From: Paludibacter sp.
GTDB lineage: Bacteria > Bacteroidota > Bacteroidia > Bacteroidales > Paludibacteraceae
Assembly (NCBI RefSeq): GCF_009712605.1
Contig: NZ_WASO01000007.1
Coordinates: forward strand, 1 to 40,168
DNA: 40,168 nt
Reading direction: 5' to 3'
The notes below the pieces were generated by a model, which worked only from the letters and a program-made list of their open reading frames with translations, had not been told where the DNA came from and did no database searches. How positions within the stretch are numbered: the first letter of the stretch is position 1; each line of letters starts with the position of its first letter. Shown piece after piece: positions 8,875-17,480 of this stretch. The position numbers and the translations under genes are program-made.

Positions 8875-8906
8875 TTGACAATTGCACTGCCGGGAATGTA
8901 ACTTTG
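8875..8906 (+). promoter_or_regulatory. Promoter of the osmC-thioredoxin operon (TTG-N21-TAacTTTG)
   Basis: TTG at 8875-8877 and TAacTTTG at 8899-8906 match the Bacteroidota consensus with 21-bp spacing. The element overlaps an upstream TTG start candidate at 8904, which excludes that start. Confidence 0.75.
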
Positions 8907-8930
8907 CATCAAACAAAATCATTTGACATT

Positions 8931-9344
8931 ATGACACATACAGTAAATACATCATGGAAGGGCGATATGCAGTTCACCGCTCTTGTAAGCGGACACAGCG
9001 TAACAATGGATGCATCGCCCGAATTCGGCGGACAGGATGCCGGTTCACGCCCCAAAGAATTATTGCTGGCAGCTATTGCCGGATGTACCGGAATGGACGT
9101 CGTGGAATTATTGCGAAAAATGAGGGTAGATTTCCAGGAATTTAACCTCGAAGTAAAAGCCGAGGTTTCCGAAAGTCACCCGAAAGTATACACTAAACTA
9201 CACATTATTTACAAGTTAAAAGGCTCCAATATTGACCCGGCAAAAGTACAAAAGGCGGTAGATATGTCGCAGGAAAAATATTGCGGAGTGTCGGCCATGT
9301 TCCGCAAAGCAATGGAAATAACTTACGAGATAAAGATAGTATAA
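8931..9344 (+). CDS. OsmC/Ohr-family thiol peroxidase-like protein
   Basis: 137 residues from the ATG at 8931; a longer in-frame extension to a TTG at 8904 falls inside the promoter and is rejected. The two catalytic cysteines of the family are present: Cys52 (AGCTGMD) and Cys118 (KYCGVSAM). Family members reduce organic or other hydroperoxides with small thiols in the cytoplasm. It is the first gene of an operon with three thioredoxin-fold proteins, which could be its reductants. Exact peroxide substrate unknown. Confidence 0.88.
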   Translation: MTHTVNTSWKGDMQFTALVSGHSVTMDASPEFGGQDAGSRPKELLLAAIAGCTGMDVVELLRKMRVDFQEFNLEVKAEVSESHPKVYTKLHIIYKLKGSNIDPAKVQKAVDMSQEKYCGVSAMFRKAMEITYEIKIV

Positions 9345-9393
9345 TTGAGAAAAGTAGAGAGAAATTGCTAATAGGTATTTATAGAATTATTAT

Positions 9394-9693
9394 ATGAAAG
9401 CTAATTTTGACACACTGATTACAGAAGACCGTCCGGTAATTGTAGATTTCCACGCGCTGTGGTGCGGGCCATGCAAAATGCAGGCCCCCATTTTGCAACA
9501 ACTGGCAGCCGAACAAGGAGATAACGTAAAGATTATCAAAATTGACGTCGATCAGAATCCGGCCATTGCCGATCGTTACCAAATCAGGAGCGTGCCTACA
9601 CTTATGATTTTCAAGAATGGAGAGATTAAACACAAACAACCGGGCGTTCATTCCAAACAACAGCTGGATTCTTTGATTCAACAGTACAAGTAA
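9394..9693 (+). CDS. trxA: Thioredoxin
   Basis: 99 residues, a single thioredoxin fold with active site WCGPC (Cys24 and Cys27) and the cis-proline loop RSVPT. The length is slightly short for thioredoxin because the N-terminus is trimmed. It is a cytoplasmic disulfide reductase, expected to be recharged by thioredoxin reductase, which is not encoded here. It lies 49 bp after the OsmC-like gene and 12 bp before another thioredoxin-fold gene, so it is probably co-transcribed. Confidence 0.92.
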   Translation: MKANFDTLITEDRPVIVDFHALWCGPCKMQAPILQQLAAEQGDNVKIIKIDVDQNPAIADRYQIRSVPTLMIFKNGEIKHKQPGVHSKQQLDSLIQQYK

Positions 9694-9705
9694 ACACAAA
9701 AATCT

Positions 9706-10062
9706 ATGTTGTACACGAATTTAAAACACATAGAAACGGCCAGCGAACATGAACAAATGATTCGTGAGCATGAAAACGTAATCGTCTGTTGCGGCCGCAT
9801 GGGGGGGCTCGTGTGCATCCCGGTTTACAACATAATGGAAGAATTGCAAAAGAAATACCGTCATGTAAAATTCTTCGACATTGAATTTGACAATCCGGAA
9901 TCGCAACATCTAAGAAACGACTTCAAGTGCAACCAAATGGAGGAACTCCCCTATCTAATCTATTACAAAAACGGAAATCCGGTACAAATCACATCCGGTT
10001 ATCAAACAAAACAACAGATTGTGTCCATTATAAATAAACAATTCGAAAAACCAACCCATTAA
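9706..10062 (+). CDS. Thioredoxin-like protein with atypical one-cysteine active site
   Basis: 118 residues with a thioredoxin-like pattern, including a likely cis-proline in EELPYLIYYKNG. Where normal thioredoxin has W-C-G-P-C, this protein has C28-C29-G-R-M, so the resolving cysteine appears replaced by Met32; a further Cys37 follows (LVCIPVYN). It may act as a monothiol protein or use the C28/C29 or C29/C37 pair instead. It lies between a normal thioredoxin and a membrane-anchored one, separated by 12 bp and 1 bp. Its partner is not known. Confidence 0.75.
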   Translation: MLYTNLKHIETASEHEQMIREHENVIVCCGRMGGLVCIPVYNIMEELQKKYRHVKFFDIEFDNPESQHLRNDFKCNQMEELPYLIYYKNGNPVQITSGYQTKQQIVSIINKQFEKPTH

Positions 10063-10063
10063 A

Positions 10064-10492
10064 ATGATAAAAATGAGCACAGTATTAATTATTGTCGGCA
10101 TTGTAATCGTTGTCATTGTAGGATACGGACTTTACATGGCCAACAAAATCAAAAACACTCCCGAAGTTGCCAATAGCGAAAAAGTCAAAGTATTGACGGA
10201 GAAAAATTTCGTGCAGCAAACAAATAAGGGAATCGTTTTGGTAGATTTTTGGGCAGTATGGTGTATGCCCTGCAAGATGATGGCACCCATTATCAACGAT
10301 GTAGCAAACAACGCTCCTGATGGAGTTACCATCGGCAAGCTGAATGTAGAAGAAGCACAAAGCATTGCCCAAAAATACAATGTCCGCAGCATACCAACCA
10401 CCATCCTGTTCAAAGATGGAAAAGAAATCAACCGCTTTGTCGGCGTAAAAAGCAAAGACTTTCTGCTGAAAGAGATAAACAAAGCCCGGTAG
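10064..10492 (+). CDS. Membrane-anchored thioredoxin
   Basis: 142 residues. One N-terminal hydrophobic helix (about 5-25, VLIIVGIVIVVIVGYGLYM) is followed by a thioredoxin domain with WCMPC (Cys67, Cys70) and the cis-proline loop RSIPTT. The helix looks like an uncleaved anchor; whether the domain faces the periplasm or cytoplasm is not certain, though the lysines just after the helix favour the cytoplasm. It is the last gene of the OsmC-thioredoxin operon. Met4 is an alternative start. Confidence 0.9.
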   Translation: MIKMSTVLIIVGIVIVVIVGYGLYMANKIKNTPEVANSEKVKVLTEKNFVQQTNKGIVLVDFWAVWCMPCKMMAPIINDVANNAPDGVTIGKLNVEEAQSIAQKYNVRSIPTTILFKDGKEINRFVGVKSKDFLLKEINKAR

Positions 10493-10518
10493 CTTCAAAA
10501 CAGTTTTAATATATCTTC

Positions 10519-10557
10519 AAGAGGGAGGAATCCGAAAGGAAACTTTCCTCTTTTATT
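10519..10557 (+). terminator. Probable terminator of the osmC-thioredoxin operon
   Basis: AAGAGG (10519-10524) can pair with CCTCTT (10547-10552), or GAGGAA (10525-10530) with TTCCTC (10545-10550), followed by TTTATT. The stem is imperfect but the place and T-run fit. Confidence 0.5.
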
Positions 10558-10594
10558 ATGCCACTTTAACCCTTACAAACAACCAATTGCACTC

Positions 10595-11227
10595 ATGAAC
10601 ACGTTGAATGAAATTATCGAATTCAAGACCTCGCTGCCTATTCGCAGAAAATTGGCATCGTACAGCATTGTAAAACTCTTTCAGGCCGGTGAAGTGATTC
10701 AACGTGAGAATGCCTATATCAAGGCGATTCCAATTGTGTCGTACGGGCGCATCAAGGTGGTACGAACCGACGACGAGGGTCGCGAGATTTTTCTCTATTA
10801 CATCAAGGCCGGTGAAAGTTGCATCATGTCGTTTTTGGGAGGTATGTACAACGAAACAGCCAAGGTGAAAGCCATTGCCGAAGAGGAGACCGAGATCTAT
10901 TTCATTCCGGTAAACCATATCGTGCCGCTTATCAAGGAGTTTCCGGAGTGGCTCGAATATATTTTCCGTCTCTATCACAAGCGCTTCGAAGAACTTTTGG
11001 AGGTGGTGAATGCTCTGGCTTTCAAAAAAGTGGACGACCGTCTGCTTTCGTTGCTAAAAATCAAATGCGAAATGGAGGGCAAATCGACCATCTCGGTGAC
11101 ACATGCCCAACTGGCTTCCGAACTCGGTACCGCCCGCGTGGTAGTATCTCGCTTGCTAAAACAGATGGAAGATGCAGGACTGGTGACTCTTGGCCGTAAT
11201 AAAATCACGCTGATCGAAGGCAATTAA
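10595..11227 (+). CDS. Crp/Fnr-family transcriptional regulator
   Basis: 210 residues: cyclic-nucleotide-binding-like domain (about 20-125), long dimerisation helix, and winged helix-turn-helix (about 165-205, THAQLASELGTARVVVSRLLKQME). Only two cysteines are seen (Cys75-like in GESCIM and one in KIKCEM), so no iron-sulfur cluster is expected. It is transcribed toward the efflux operon, whose promoter region starts about 50 bp after its stop and holds a perfect inverted repeat. Control of that operon is an inference from position; the MarR protein at the far end is the rival candidate. Confidence 0.88.
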   Translation: MNTLNEIIEFKTSLPIRRKLASYSIVKLFQAGEVIQRENAYIKAIPIVSYGRIKVVRTDDEGREIFLYYIKAGESCIMSFLGGMYNETAKVKAIAEEETEIYFIPVNHIVPLIKEFPEWLEYIFRLYHKRFEELLEVVNALAFKKVDDRLLSLLKIKCEMEGKSTISVTHAQLASELGTARVVVSRLLKQMEDAGLVTLGRNKITLIEGN

Positions 11228-11278
11228 GCAGAAACTTCATCATTTCACGCCTTGTGTAACAAAAGTAGCTGACCACCA

Positions 11279-11326
11279 ATTTTAGAGGGTTTAATTTTGC
11301 ACAATCAAAATTAAACCCTCTAAAAT
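11279..11326. promoter_or_regulatory. Perfect 21-bp inverted repeat over the efflux-operon promoter
   Basis: Left arm 11279-11299 and right arm 11306-11326 are exact reverse complements; the spacer is CACAAT. The arm contains TAatTTTG at 11292-11299, a -7 match, with an imperfect -33 (CTG at 11269-11271, 20 bp upstream). The right arm ends at the base before the ATG at 11327. A transcript starting near 11305 would carry only the right arm, so this is better explained as a DNA operator than as an RNA hairpin. Confidence 0.8.
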
Positions 11327-12667
11327 ATGGTTCGTACAAAAGCAAATCCTTTATTATTCCTCACTTTCGGGTTGTCTCTTCTGCTTACGGTTTCGCCGTC
11401 TGCAACAGCACAATCCTCTTCTACACGAAAAATTCAACTCAAGGATGCGGTTATTGCCGCACTTGCAAAAAATACAACACTTAAAATATCCGGAGCGGAG
11501 TCGCAGGTGGCAGCTTCCAATTTCAGGCAGACAAACGCCGTCTTTTTACCATCAGTAGAACTTGGTTACACTGCCATGACATCCAATAATCCGCTGAATG
11601 CCTTCGGATTCAAACTGCAACAGCAACGGGTAGCTGCCAGCGATTTTATGCCCGATCTGCTCAATCATCCGGGACATACGCAGGATTACAGTGCCAAAGT
11701 GGAAGTGCAGCAGCCCTTGCTCAATCTCGACATGCTTTATCAGCGCAGCGCGGCTGCCAAACAAAAAGAACTTTACGAATACAAATACCAGCGCACGCGT
11801 GAATTTGTGGAGTTCGATACCCGCAAAGCCTATCTGAATTTGCAATTGGCCTATCGCTCGATGGCAGTGCTCGAAGAGTCGCTGCGCAATATGCGCGAAA
11901 TTGCCGCTTCTACCCAACGCTTCTTCGATCAGGGATTGCTCAAAAAATCGGATGTACTGAATGCGCAGGTGCAGGTGGCAACGGTGGAAAGCCAATTAGC
12001 AAAAGCCAATAGCATGGTGCTGAATGCGTCGGAAGCCCTTGCCATTACTATGGGGGCTGATGTTGCTACCGTGTATCAACCCGACTCGCTTTTGCTCGAA
12101 GAGTCGGCAGAAGGAACCGCCTCACGGCAGGTATCGTCAACACGAGCCGACCTGATGGCGATGAAAAAAGCGGTGGATGCCACCTCCATGATGGTGCGCT
12201 CGGAACAGATGAATCTGCTACCCCGCATCAATGCCTTCGGCAGTTTTCAGTACAACAATTCGCAGTTGGGTCAATTCGATGCCAACTCCTATTTAGTGGG
12301 GGTAAAACTCTCCTGGACACTCTTTAACGGCACCAAAAATTACAATTCTATCCGCTCCCGCAAAGCCGAACGCACCAAAATGGAGCTGGAGTTGAAACAA
12401 CAACAGGATCAGAGTCAACTGGAACTCGACAAAGCACTGCGTGACCGTCTCGATCTTCTGACCGAAATCAACCGGCAAAACGTGTCGGTGGCACAAGCCG
12501 AAGAGTCACTGCGCATCCAGCAGGATCGCTATCGTGAGGGGCTTGTTTCCACAACCGATCTGTTGACTGCACAAACTCAACTGCTGCAACAAAAAATGGC
12601 ACTCGCTCAGGCTGTTTACGGCAACAATCTTACGTTGGCTTATCTGCAATTTCTTACCGCAAAATAA
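11327..12667 (+). CDS. TolC-family outer-membrane efflux protein
   Basis: 446 residues with a signal peptide (about 1-29, ending ATAQ) and the two repeated alpha-helical OEP domains of the family, rich in Gln/Ala heptads; the C-terminal part has ...YREGLVSTTDLLTAQTQLL, a typical TolC-family sequence. It is expected to form the trimeric outer-membrane channel of the tripartite pump whose adaptor (12 bp downstream) and RND permease follow. The start codon directly touches the inverted-repeat operator, which leaves a very short leader and no Shine-Dalgarno sequence. Confidence 0.92.
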   Translation: MVRTKANPLLFLTFGLSLLLTVSPSATAQSSSTRKIQLKDAVIAALAKNTTLKISGAESQVAASNFRQTNAVFLPSVELGYTAMTSNNPLNAFGFKLQQQRVAASDFMPDLLNHPGHTQDYSAKVEVQQPLLNLDMLYQRSAAAKQKELYEYKYQRTREFVEFDTRKAYLNLQLAYRSMAVLEESLRNMREIAASTQRFFDQGLLKKSDVLNAQVQVATVESQLAKANSMVLNASEALAITMGADVATVYQPDSLLLEESAEGTASRQVSSTRADLMAMKKAVDATSMMVRSEQMNLLPRINAFGSFQYNNSQLGQFDANSYLVGVKLSWTLFNGTKNYNSIRSRKAERTKMELELKQQQDQSQLELDKALRDRLDLLTEINRQNVSVAQAEESLRIQQDRYREGLVSTTDLLTAQTQLLQQKMALAQAVYGNNLTLAYLQFLTAK

Positions 12668-12679
12668 AAAACAAACAAT

Positions 12680-13777
12680 ATGATAACTTCTACATTCAAA
12701 TCGTTGAAAATCTACGGAATTATTTTGGTTACCACACTTTCGGCTGCCTGTTCGTCGAACGAAAAACCTGCCGATAGCAGTGATAAGCCTGTTAAAGTGG
12801 TGGTTTCAACTCCGGCAAAAAGCGTCGGCGGTGAAATTCTATTGAGCGGCAAACTGGAGTCGGAAAATACCGCCAACCTAAGTACCCGTATGATGGGGTA
12901 TATCACCTCCATCAATGTCAAACCGGGTGATCGGGTTGCAAAAGGAGCGCTGTTGGCAACTATCAGCAGCCAGGATATGCTGGCAAAAAAAGCACAGGCT
13001 TCGGCCATGATTGCCGAGGCGGAAGCGGCTGCCCGCAATGCCGCCAAAGATTATGCCCGTTATCAAACCCTCTACAAACAACAGAGTGTATCGGCCAAGG
13101 AGTTGGAAAACGTTTCGTTGCAAAACACATCGGCACAATCGCGCCTCGAAGCCGCCCGACAAATGCGCAATGAAGTAAATGCAATGCTGGCATACACCCA
13201 GATCAGAGCTCCGTTCGTTGGTGTAATTACCCAAAAGCTGGCCGATGCGGGTAGTATGGCTTCACCCGGAATGCCCCTGCTGATTCTGGAACAGGGAGGC
13301 AACCTGCGTGTGACGGCTACCGTACCCGAAAGCGAAGTGTCGCATATCAAAGTGGGTGACATGGCTACCGTCGATGTAAAATCGACCGGAAAACAGATGC
13401 ACGGCAAGGTGCTCGAACTGAGTCCGTCGTCACTTGCTTCGGGCGGGCAGTATTTGGTAAAAATATCGATTCCTGCCGCCGAACAAAAAGGATTATTGTC
13501 AGGAATGTATGTCAATGTTACCCTATCAGGTAAGACTGTGAGCGACCAACCGGCTTCGGGCAATCTCCGCATTCCGGTATCGGCATTAGTTACCCGCGAT
13601 CAGTTGACTGGGGTGTACGTGTTGAACGAAAACAATACGGTGTCGTTGCGCTGGTTACGCATCGGGAAAACCGTTGGCAATGAGGTGGAGGTACTTTCGG
13701 GTCTCAACACCACCGAACGTTATGTGTTACAGTCCGAAGGCAAGTTGTATAATGGTGCAGTGGTGACGCTACGATAA
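12680..13777 (+). CDS. RND efflux adaptor (membrane fusion protein), lipoprotein
   Basis: 365 residues. The lipobox LSAAC at about 20-24 predicts lipidation after signal cleavage. Then come the barrel-sandwich/biotinyl-lipoyl halves (GYITSINVKPGDRVAKGALL and YTQIRAPFVGVITQKLADAG), an alpha-hairpin between them (about 105-165) and a beta-barrel domain. It links the inner-membrane RND pump to the TolC-type channel. It lies between both in the operon. Substrate is not predictable. Confidence 0.93.
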   Translation: MITSTFKSLKIYGIILVTTLSAACSSNEKPADSSDKPVKVVVSTPAKSVGGEILLSGKLESENTANLSTRMMGYITSINVKPGDRVAKGALLATISSQDMLAKKAQASAMIAEAEAAARNAAKDYARYQTLYKQQSVSAKELENVSLQNTSAQSRLEAARQMRNEVNAMLAYTQIRAPFVGVITQKLADAGSMASPGMPLLILEQGGNLRVTATVPESEVSHIKVGDMATVDVKSTGKQMHGKVLELSPSSLASGGQYLVKISIPAAEQKGLLSGMYVNVTLSGKTVSDQPASGNLRIPVSALVTRDQLTGVYVLNENNTVSLRWLRIGKTVGNEVEVLSGLNTTERYVLQSEGKLYNGAVVTLR

Positions 13778-13793
13778 GCGCAAAGCCTAAACG

Positions 13794-13875
13794 TTTCCAC
13801 CCCCAGAATTTCATTAAGAGATTTATGATGCTAAACATAGCAGATCAAAAGCCCCTTCAGGGGTCTGGGGTGAAA
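13794..13875. repeat. REP-like palindromic doublet, family A
   Basis: An intergenic element inside the efflux operon. TTTCCACCCCCAGA (13794-13807) mirrors TCTGGGGTGAAA (13864-13875), and the inner hairpin CCCCTTCAGGGG is at 13852-13863. Its right half (ATAGCAGAT..., then AGCCCCTTCAGGGG) recurs at 18239-18271, which shows a dispersed family. Confidence 0.65.
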
Positions 13876-13920
13876 CTGAAATAAATACACAAAATTTACA
13901 ATCCTCAAATTAATATATAG

Positions 13921-16900
13921 ATGAAAGAAGGATTATCGGGCAGAATTGCCAACCTGTTTTTGAAGTCGAAACTCACTATCCTGCTGATGGTCGCCTTCCT
14001 GTTGCTGGGCGCATACAGCACTTTTCTGATTCCCCGCGAAGAAGAACCTCAAATCGACGTGCCAATGGCTGACATCATGATCGGTTATCCCGGAGCCTCG
14101 CCCAAAGAGGTGGAATCGACAGTTGCCGCACCACTCGAAAAAGTAGTTTCGAACATCAAGGGAGTAGAATATGTCTATTCGACCTCCATGAAGGGACAAG
14201 CCATGGTGTCGGTGCAGTTTTATGTGGGACAGGATGTGGAGCGCTCGTTGGTGAAGCTCTACAACGAGATTATGAAAAACATGGATAAATTGCCGCAGGG
14301 CGTTACCATGCCGCTGGTGAAAACCCGAGCTATCGACGATGCGCCGGCGCTGAGTCTTACCCTTTGGAGCGATAAAAGCAGCGATTATGCCCTGACGCAG
14401 TTGGCCGAAGTGGTGACCACCGAAATCAAGAAAATTCCCAATGTGGCCAACGTTACAGTACTGGGAGGCCGCAGCCGCGAAGTAAAAGTGGTGCTCGATA
14501 AAGACAAGATGGCCGAAAGTCATGTAGATTTTCTTTCTGTTGCCAAGCAGATTCAGGGAAATAATGCGCAAATGAACTCGGGGAATCTGTTGCAGTCCGA
14601 TACCGCTTTTACGGTAGAGACTGGCAATTTTCTGAGCAGTGCGGACGATGTGGCGAATCTGATTGTCGGTTCTAACGGCAATCAACCTGTCTACCTGCGC
14701 CAGATCGCCAAGGTGGAAGATGGTGCCGAAACTCCCCGCCAATACGTAACATTCGGTTACGGAGGTGCTGCGAAAGCCGATCAGAGCAACCGCAAGGGAA
14801 ACTTTCCTGCGGTGACGCTGGCCATTGCCAAAAAGAAAGGAGCCGATGCCATGCATCTTTCCGAACAGATACTCAACAAGGTCGATCATCTCAAAAAAGA
14901 TCTGATCCCTGCCGATGTTACCGTCACTACGACCCGCAACTACGGGGAGTCGGCCTCGCACAAAGCATCGGAGCTGCTGATGCACCTATTCATTGCTATC
15001 ATTGTGGTCACGTTGTTTGTGATGCTGGCCATGGGCTGGCGCGGCGGATTAGTGGTATTCCTTTCTGTGCCGGTTACCTTTGCCATGACGCTTTTTGCCT
15101 ACTATTTCCTCGATTATACACTGAACCGTATCACGCTCTTTGCGTTGGTATTTGTCACGGGAATCGTGGTGGACGACTCCATCATCATTGCCGAAAATAT
15201 GCACCGTCACTTCAAAATGAAACGATTGCCGTTCCATCAGGCAGCCATTTTTGCCATCAATGAAGTGGGTAATCCTACCATTCTGGCAACTTTTACGGTG
15301 ATTGCCGCCGTGTTGCCGATGGCTTTCGTATCAGGATTGATGGGGCCGTATATGAGTCCGATGCCAATCGGAGCATCCATTGCCATGCTTATTTCATTAA
15401 TTATCGCTCTGACACTCACGCCTTATCTTGGCTATCTTTTCCTGCGTGGGAAAAACGATGGTGGAAAAAAGCACAAAGAGCACCGGATGGAGGAGAGTAA
15501 AATATACCGTTTGTACCGGGCAACGATTGTTCCGTTGCTTGAAAACCGTAAAAGACGATGGGCGTTTATGCTGACAACGGTTGCCGTTTTGCTTCTATCG
15601 ATGCTGTTGTTCTACACCAAGGCGGTACCGGTGAAAATGTTGCCTTTCGACAATAAAAATGAGTTTCAGGTGGTAATCGATATGCCCGAAGGCACCACGC
15701 TGGAACGGACGGCTGCTGTTACGCAGGAGATTTCGCAATACATTGCCAAACAACCGTTGGTTACCAATTATCAGGGCTATGTGGGCACTTCGGCTCCCAT
15801 CAGTTTCAACGGGCTGGTACGACATTATGATATGCGCCGCGGCGAAAATGTGGCCGATATTCAGGTAAATCTGGTAGACAAAGGCGAACGTAGCGAGCAG
15901 AGTCACCAGATTGCCAAAGGGATGCGTCCGGCGATTCAGGCAATTGCCAAAAAATACAATGCCAACGTGAAAGTGGTAGAAGTGCCTCCCGGTCCTCCGG
16001 TAATGTCGACCATGGTAGCCGAGATTTACGGTCCCGATTATGACCAGCAGATGGCCATCGCCCGTCAGGTAAAACAACTGATGAAATCGACTCCCGATGT
16101 GGTGGATGTGGACTGGATGGTGGAAGACGATCAGCCGGAACTGAACTTTGAAGTGGACAAAGAAAAGGCTATGAAGATGGGCGTTGCTCCCGCGCAGGTA
16201 GTGGCAACGGTCAGGGCGGCTCTGTCGGGTATGCCCGCAGGGGTTTTGCATCGACCCAATAGTTACCAACCCGTGAATATTATGTTGCAACTGAACGATG
16301 CCGATAAAGCCAGCGTGGCCGATCTGAGCAACTTGAAGGTCGTCAATCAGCAAGGGATGGTAGTTCCCGTCAGCGATTTGATTCAGGTGAAAAAAGAGGT
16401 TGCTCCGAAGAGTATCTTCCGCAAAAACCAGAAACGGGTCGTCTACGTCACCGGCGATATGGCCGGAAAATTAGAAAGTCCGTTCTATGCCATGAATAAA
16501 ATATCGGATCGGTTGAAAGAGGTCAAACTGCCGGCCGGTTATTCGCTCAACGAAGAGTACAGCAAGCAACCCGAACTGGAAGATAATTACTCGCTGAAGT
16601 GGGATGGCGAGTGGCAAATCACCTACGAGGTGTTCCGCGATCTGGGCATTGCCTTTATGGTCGTGCTGGTTATTATCTACATCCTGATTGTTGGGTGGTT
16701 TCAGAATTTTACTGTTCCTTTTGTAATGTTGGCGGCCATTCCGTTGTCACTGATTGGTATTGTTATCGGCCACTGGATAATGGGTACTTTCTTCAGTGCA
16801 ACTTCCATGATCGGATTCATTGCGCTGGCCGGAGTGATGGTGCGTAATTCGGTATTGCTGATCGACTTTATCAATATCCGACTGAAGGATGGTATTCCAC

Positions 16901-17127
16901 TCAAGCAATCGATTATCGAGGCTGGTGCCGTGCGTACCACGCCCATTTTGCTGACTGCCGGAGCGGTGGCACTGGGAGCTGTAGTCATCCTGTTCGACCC
17001 GATATTTCAGGGTTTGGCTATTTCTCTGATGGGTGGAACCATCACCTCAACGTTGCTGACACTGATCGTTGTTCCGTTGCTCTATTTCAAAATGATGAGA
17101 AAGAAATATCCCGAATCACAAGCATAA
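13921..17127 (+). CDS. RND-family efflux permease
   Basis: 1,068 residues, the usual length for AcrB/CusA-type pumps. The N-terminal TM1 (about 17-33) and periplasmic porter domain are followed by TM4 with the proton-relay pair Asp-Asp in FVTGIVVDDSIIIAENMHRH (about 414-433), and a second half repeating the layout up to TM12 near the end. It is the inner-membrane, proton-driven component of the tripartite pump. The sequence alone does not separate drug exporters from metal exporters; I see no methionine-pair set that would prove a CusA role. A small PII-like gene follows 13 bp later. Confidence 0.93.
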   Translation: MKEGLSGRIANLFLKSKLTILLMVAFLLLGAYSTFLIPREEEPQIDVPMADIMIGYPGASPKEVESTVAAPLEKVVSNIKGVEYVYSTSMKGQAMVSVQFYVGQDVERSLVKLYNEIMKNMDKLPQGVTMPLVKTRAIDDAPALSLTLWSDKSSDYALTQLAEVVTTEIKKIPNVANVTVLGGRSREVKVVLDKDKMAESHVDFLSVAKQIQGNNAQMNSGNLLQSDTAFTVETGNFLSSADDVANLIVGSNGNQPVYLRQIAKVEDGAETPRQYVTFGYGGAAKADQSNRKGNFPAVTLAIAKKKGADAMHLSEQILNKVDHLKKDLIPADVTVTTTRNYGESASHKASELLMHLFIAIIVVTLFVMLAMGWRGGLVVFLSVPVTFAMTLFAYYFLDYTLNRITLFALVFVTGIVVDDSIIIAENMHRHFKMKRLPFHQAAIFAINEVGNPTILATFTVIAAVLPMAFVSGLMGPYMSPMPIGASIAMLISLIIALTLTPYLGYLFLRGKNDGGKKHKEHRMEESKIYRLYRATIVPLLENRKRRWAFMLTTVAVLLLSMLLFYTKAVPVKMLPFDNKNEFQVVIDMPEGTTLERTAAVTQEISQYIAKQPLVTNYQGYVGTSAPISFNGLVRHYDMRRGENVADIQVNLVDKGERSEQSHQIAKGMRPAIQAIAKKYNANVKVVEVPPGPPVMSTMVAEIYGPDYDQQMAIARQVKQLMKSTPDVVDVDWMVEDDQPELNFEVDKEKAMKMGVAPAQVVATVRAALSGMPAGVLHRPNSYQPVNIMLQLNDADKASVADLSNLKVVNQQGMVVPVSDLIQVKKEVAPKSIFRKNQKRVVYVTGDMAGKLESPFYAMNKISDRLKEVKLPAGYSLNEEYSKQPELEDNYSLKWDGEWQITYEVFRDLGIAFMVVLVIIYILIVGWFQNFTVPFVMLAAIPLSLIGIVIGHWIMGTFFSATSMIGFIALAGVMVRNSVLLIDFINIRLKDGIPLKQSIIEAGAVRTTPILLTAGAVALGAVVILFDPIFQGLAISLMGGTITSTLLTLIVVPLLYFKMMRKKYPESQA

Positions 17128-17140
17128 AACATTTATCCAT

Positions 17141-17461
17141 ATGAAGTTACTTATCATAGCCTGCCTCGATGCAGACCGTCATACTGTTTCCAAACTATTG
17201 CAAAGTGCCGGAATCAATATTTTCAGCGTAAGCGAAACGACCGGTTATAAGCGCAACAACGGACAGCCCAACCTTCTCGACAACTGGTTTGGCAACCACA
17301 ATGCCGAGTTCGAATCAGCCCTCTTTTTCTGCTTTACAGATGACCTGAATGCTAAAAATGCGGTCGAAGTAATTGACCGCAGAAATGCCGACCAGCCGGA
17401 AAGGATGCCGTTACACGCATTTGTAATGCCGGTTGAAAATCAGACACAAGTAAGTCGTTGA
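17141..17461 (+). CDS. Small PII-like/ferredoxin-fold protein of the efflux operon
   Basis: 106 residues, with no signal peptide. The beta-alpha-beta start (MKLLIIACLDADRHTVSKLLQSAGI) and the second half (ESALFFCFTDDLNAKNAVEVIDRR) fit a PII-like or ferredoxin-like fold; the family is not identified with confidence. Lying 13 bp after the RND permease, it is probably co-transcribed. Small PII-like proteins beside RND pumps are known in other bacteria and might sense a ligand for the pump, but here that is an inference. Confidence 0.6.
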   Translation: MKLLIIACLDADRHTVSKLLQSAGINIFSVSETTGYKRNNGQPNLLDNWFGNHNAEFESALFFCFTDDLNAKNAVEVIDRRNADQPERMPLHAFVMPVENQTQVSR

Positions 17462-17480
17462 ACCAATAATATGATTGAAA

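Noticed and set aside
8904-8930. A TTG start extending the OsmC-like protein by nine codons
   Set aside because: The TTG lies in the TAacTTTG -7 element, so it would not be in the transcript; the ATG at 8931 is used.
13933-14985. Long antisense reading frame opposite the RND permease
   Set aside because: It is in an antisense frame of a clear, full-length conserved protein; codon composition and sequence (His/Arg/Phe-rich) look like a shadow.
15595-16353. Antisense 252-codon frame opposite the RND permease
   Set aside because: Same reason: low-complexity shadow of the conserved gene with no motifs.
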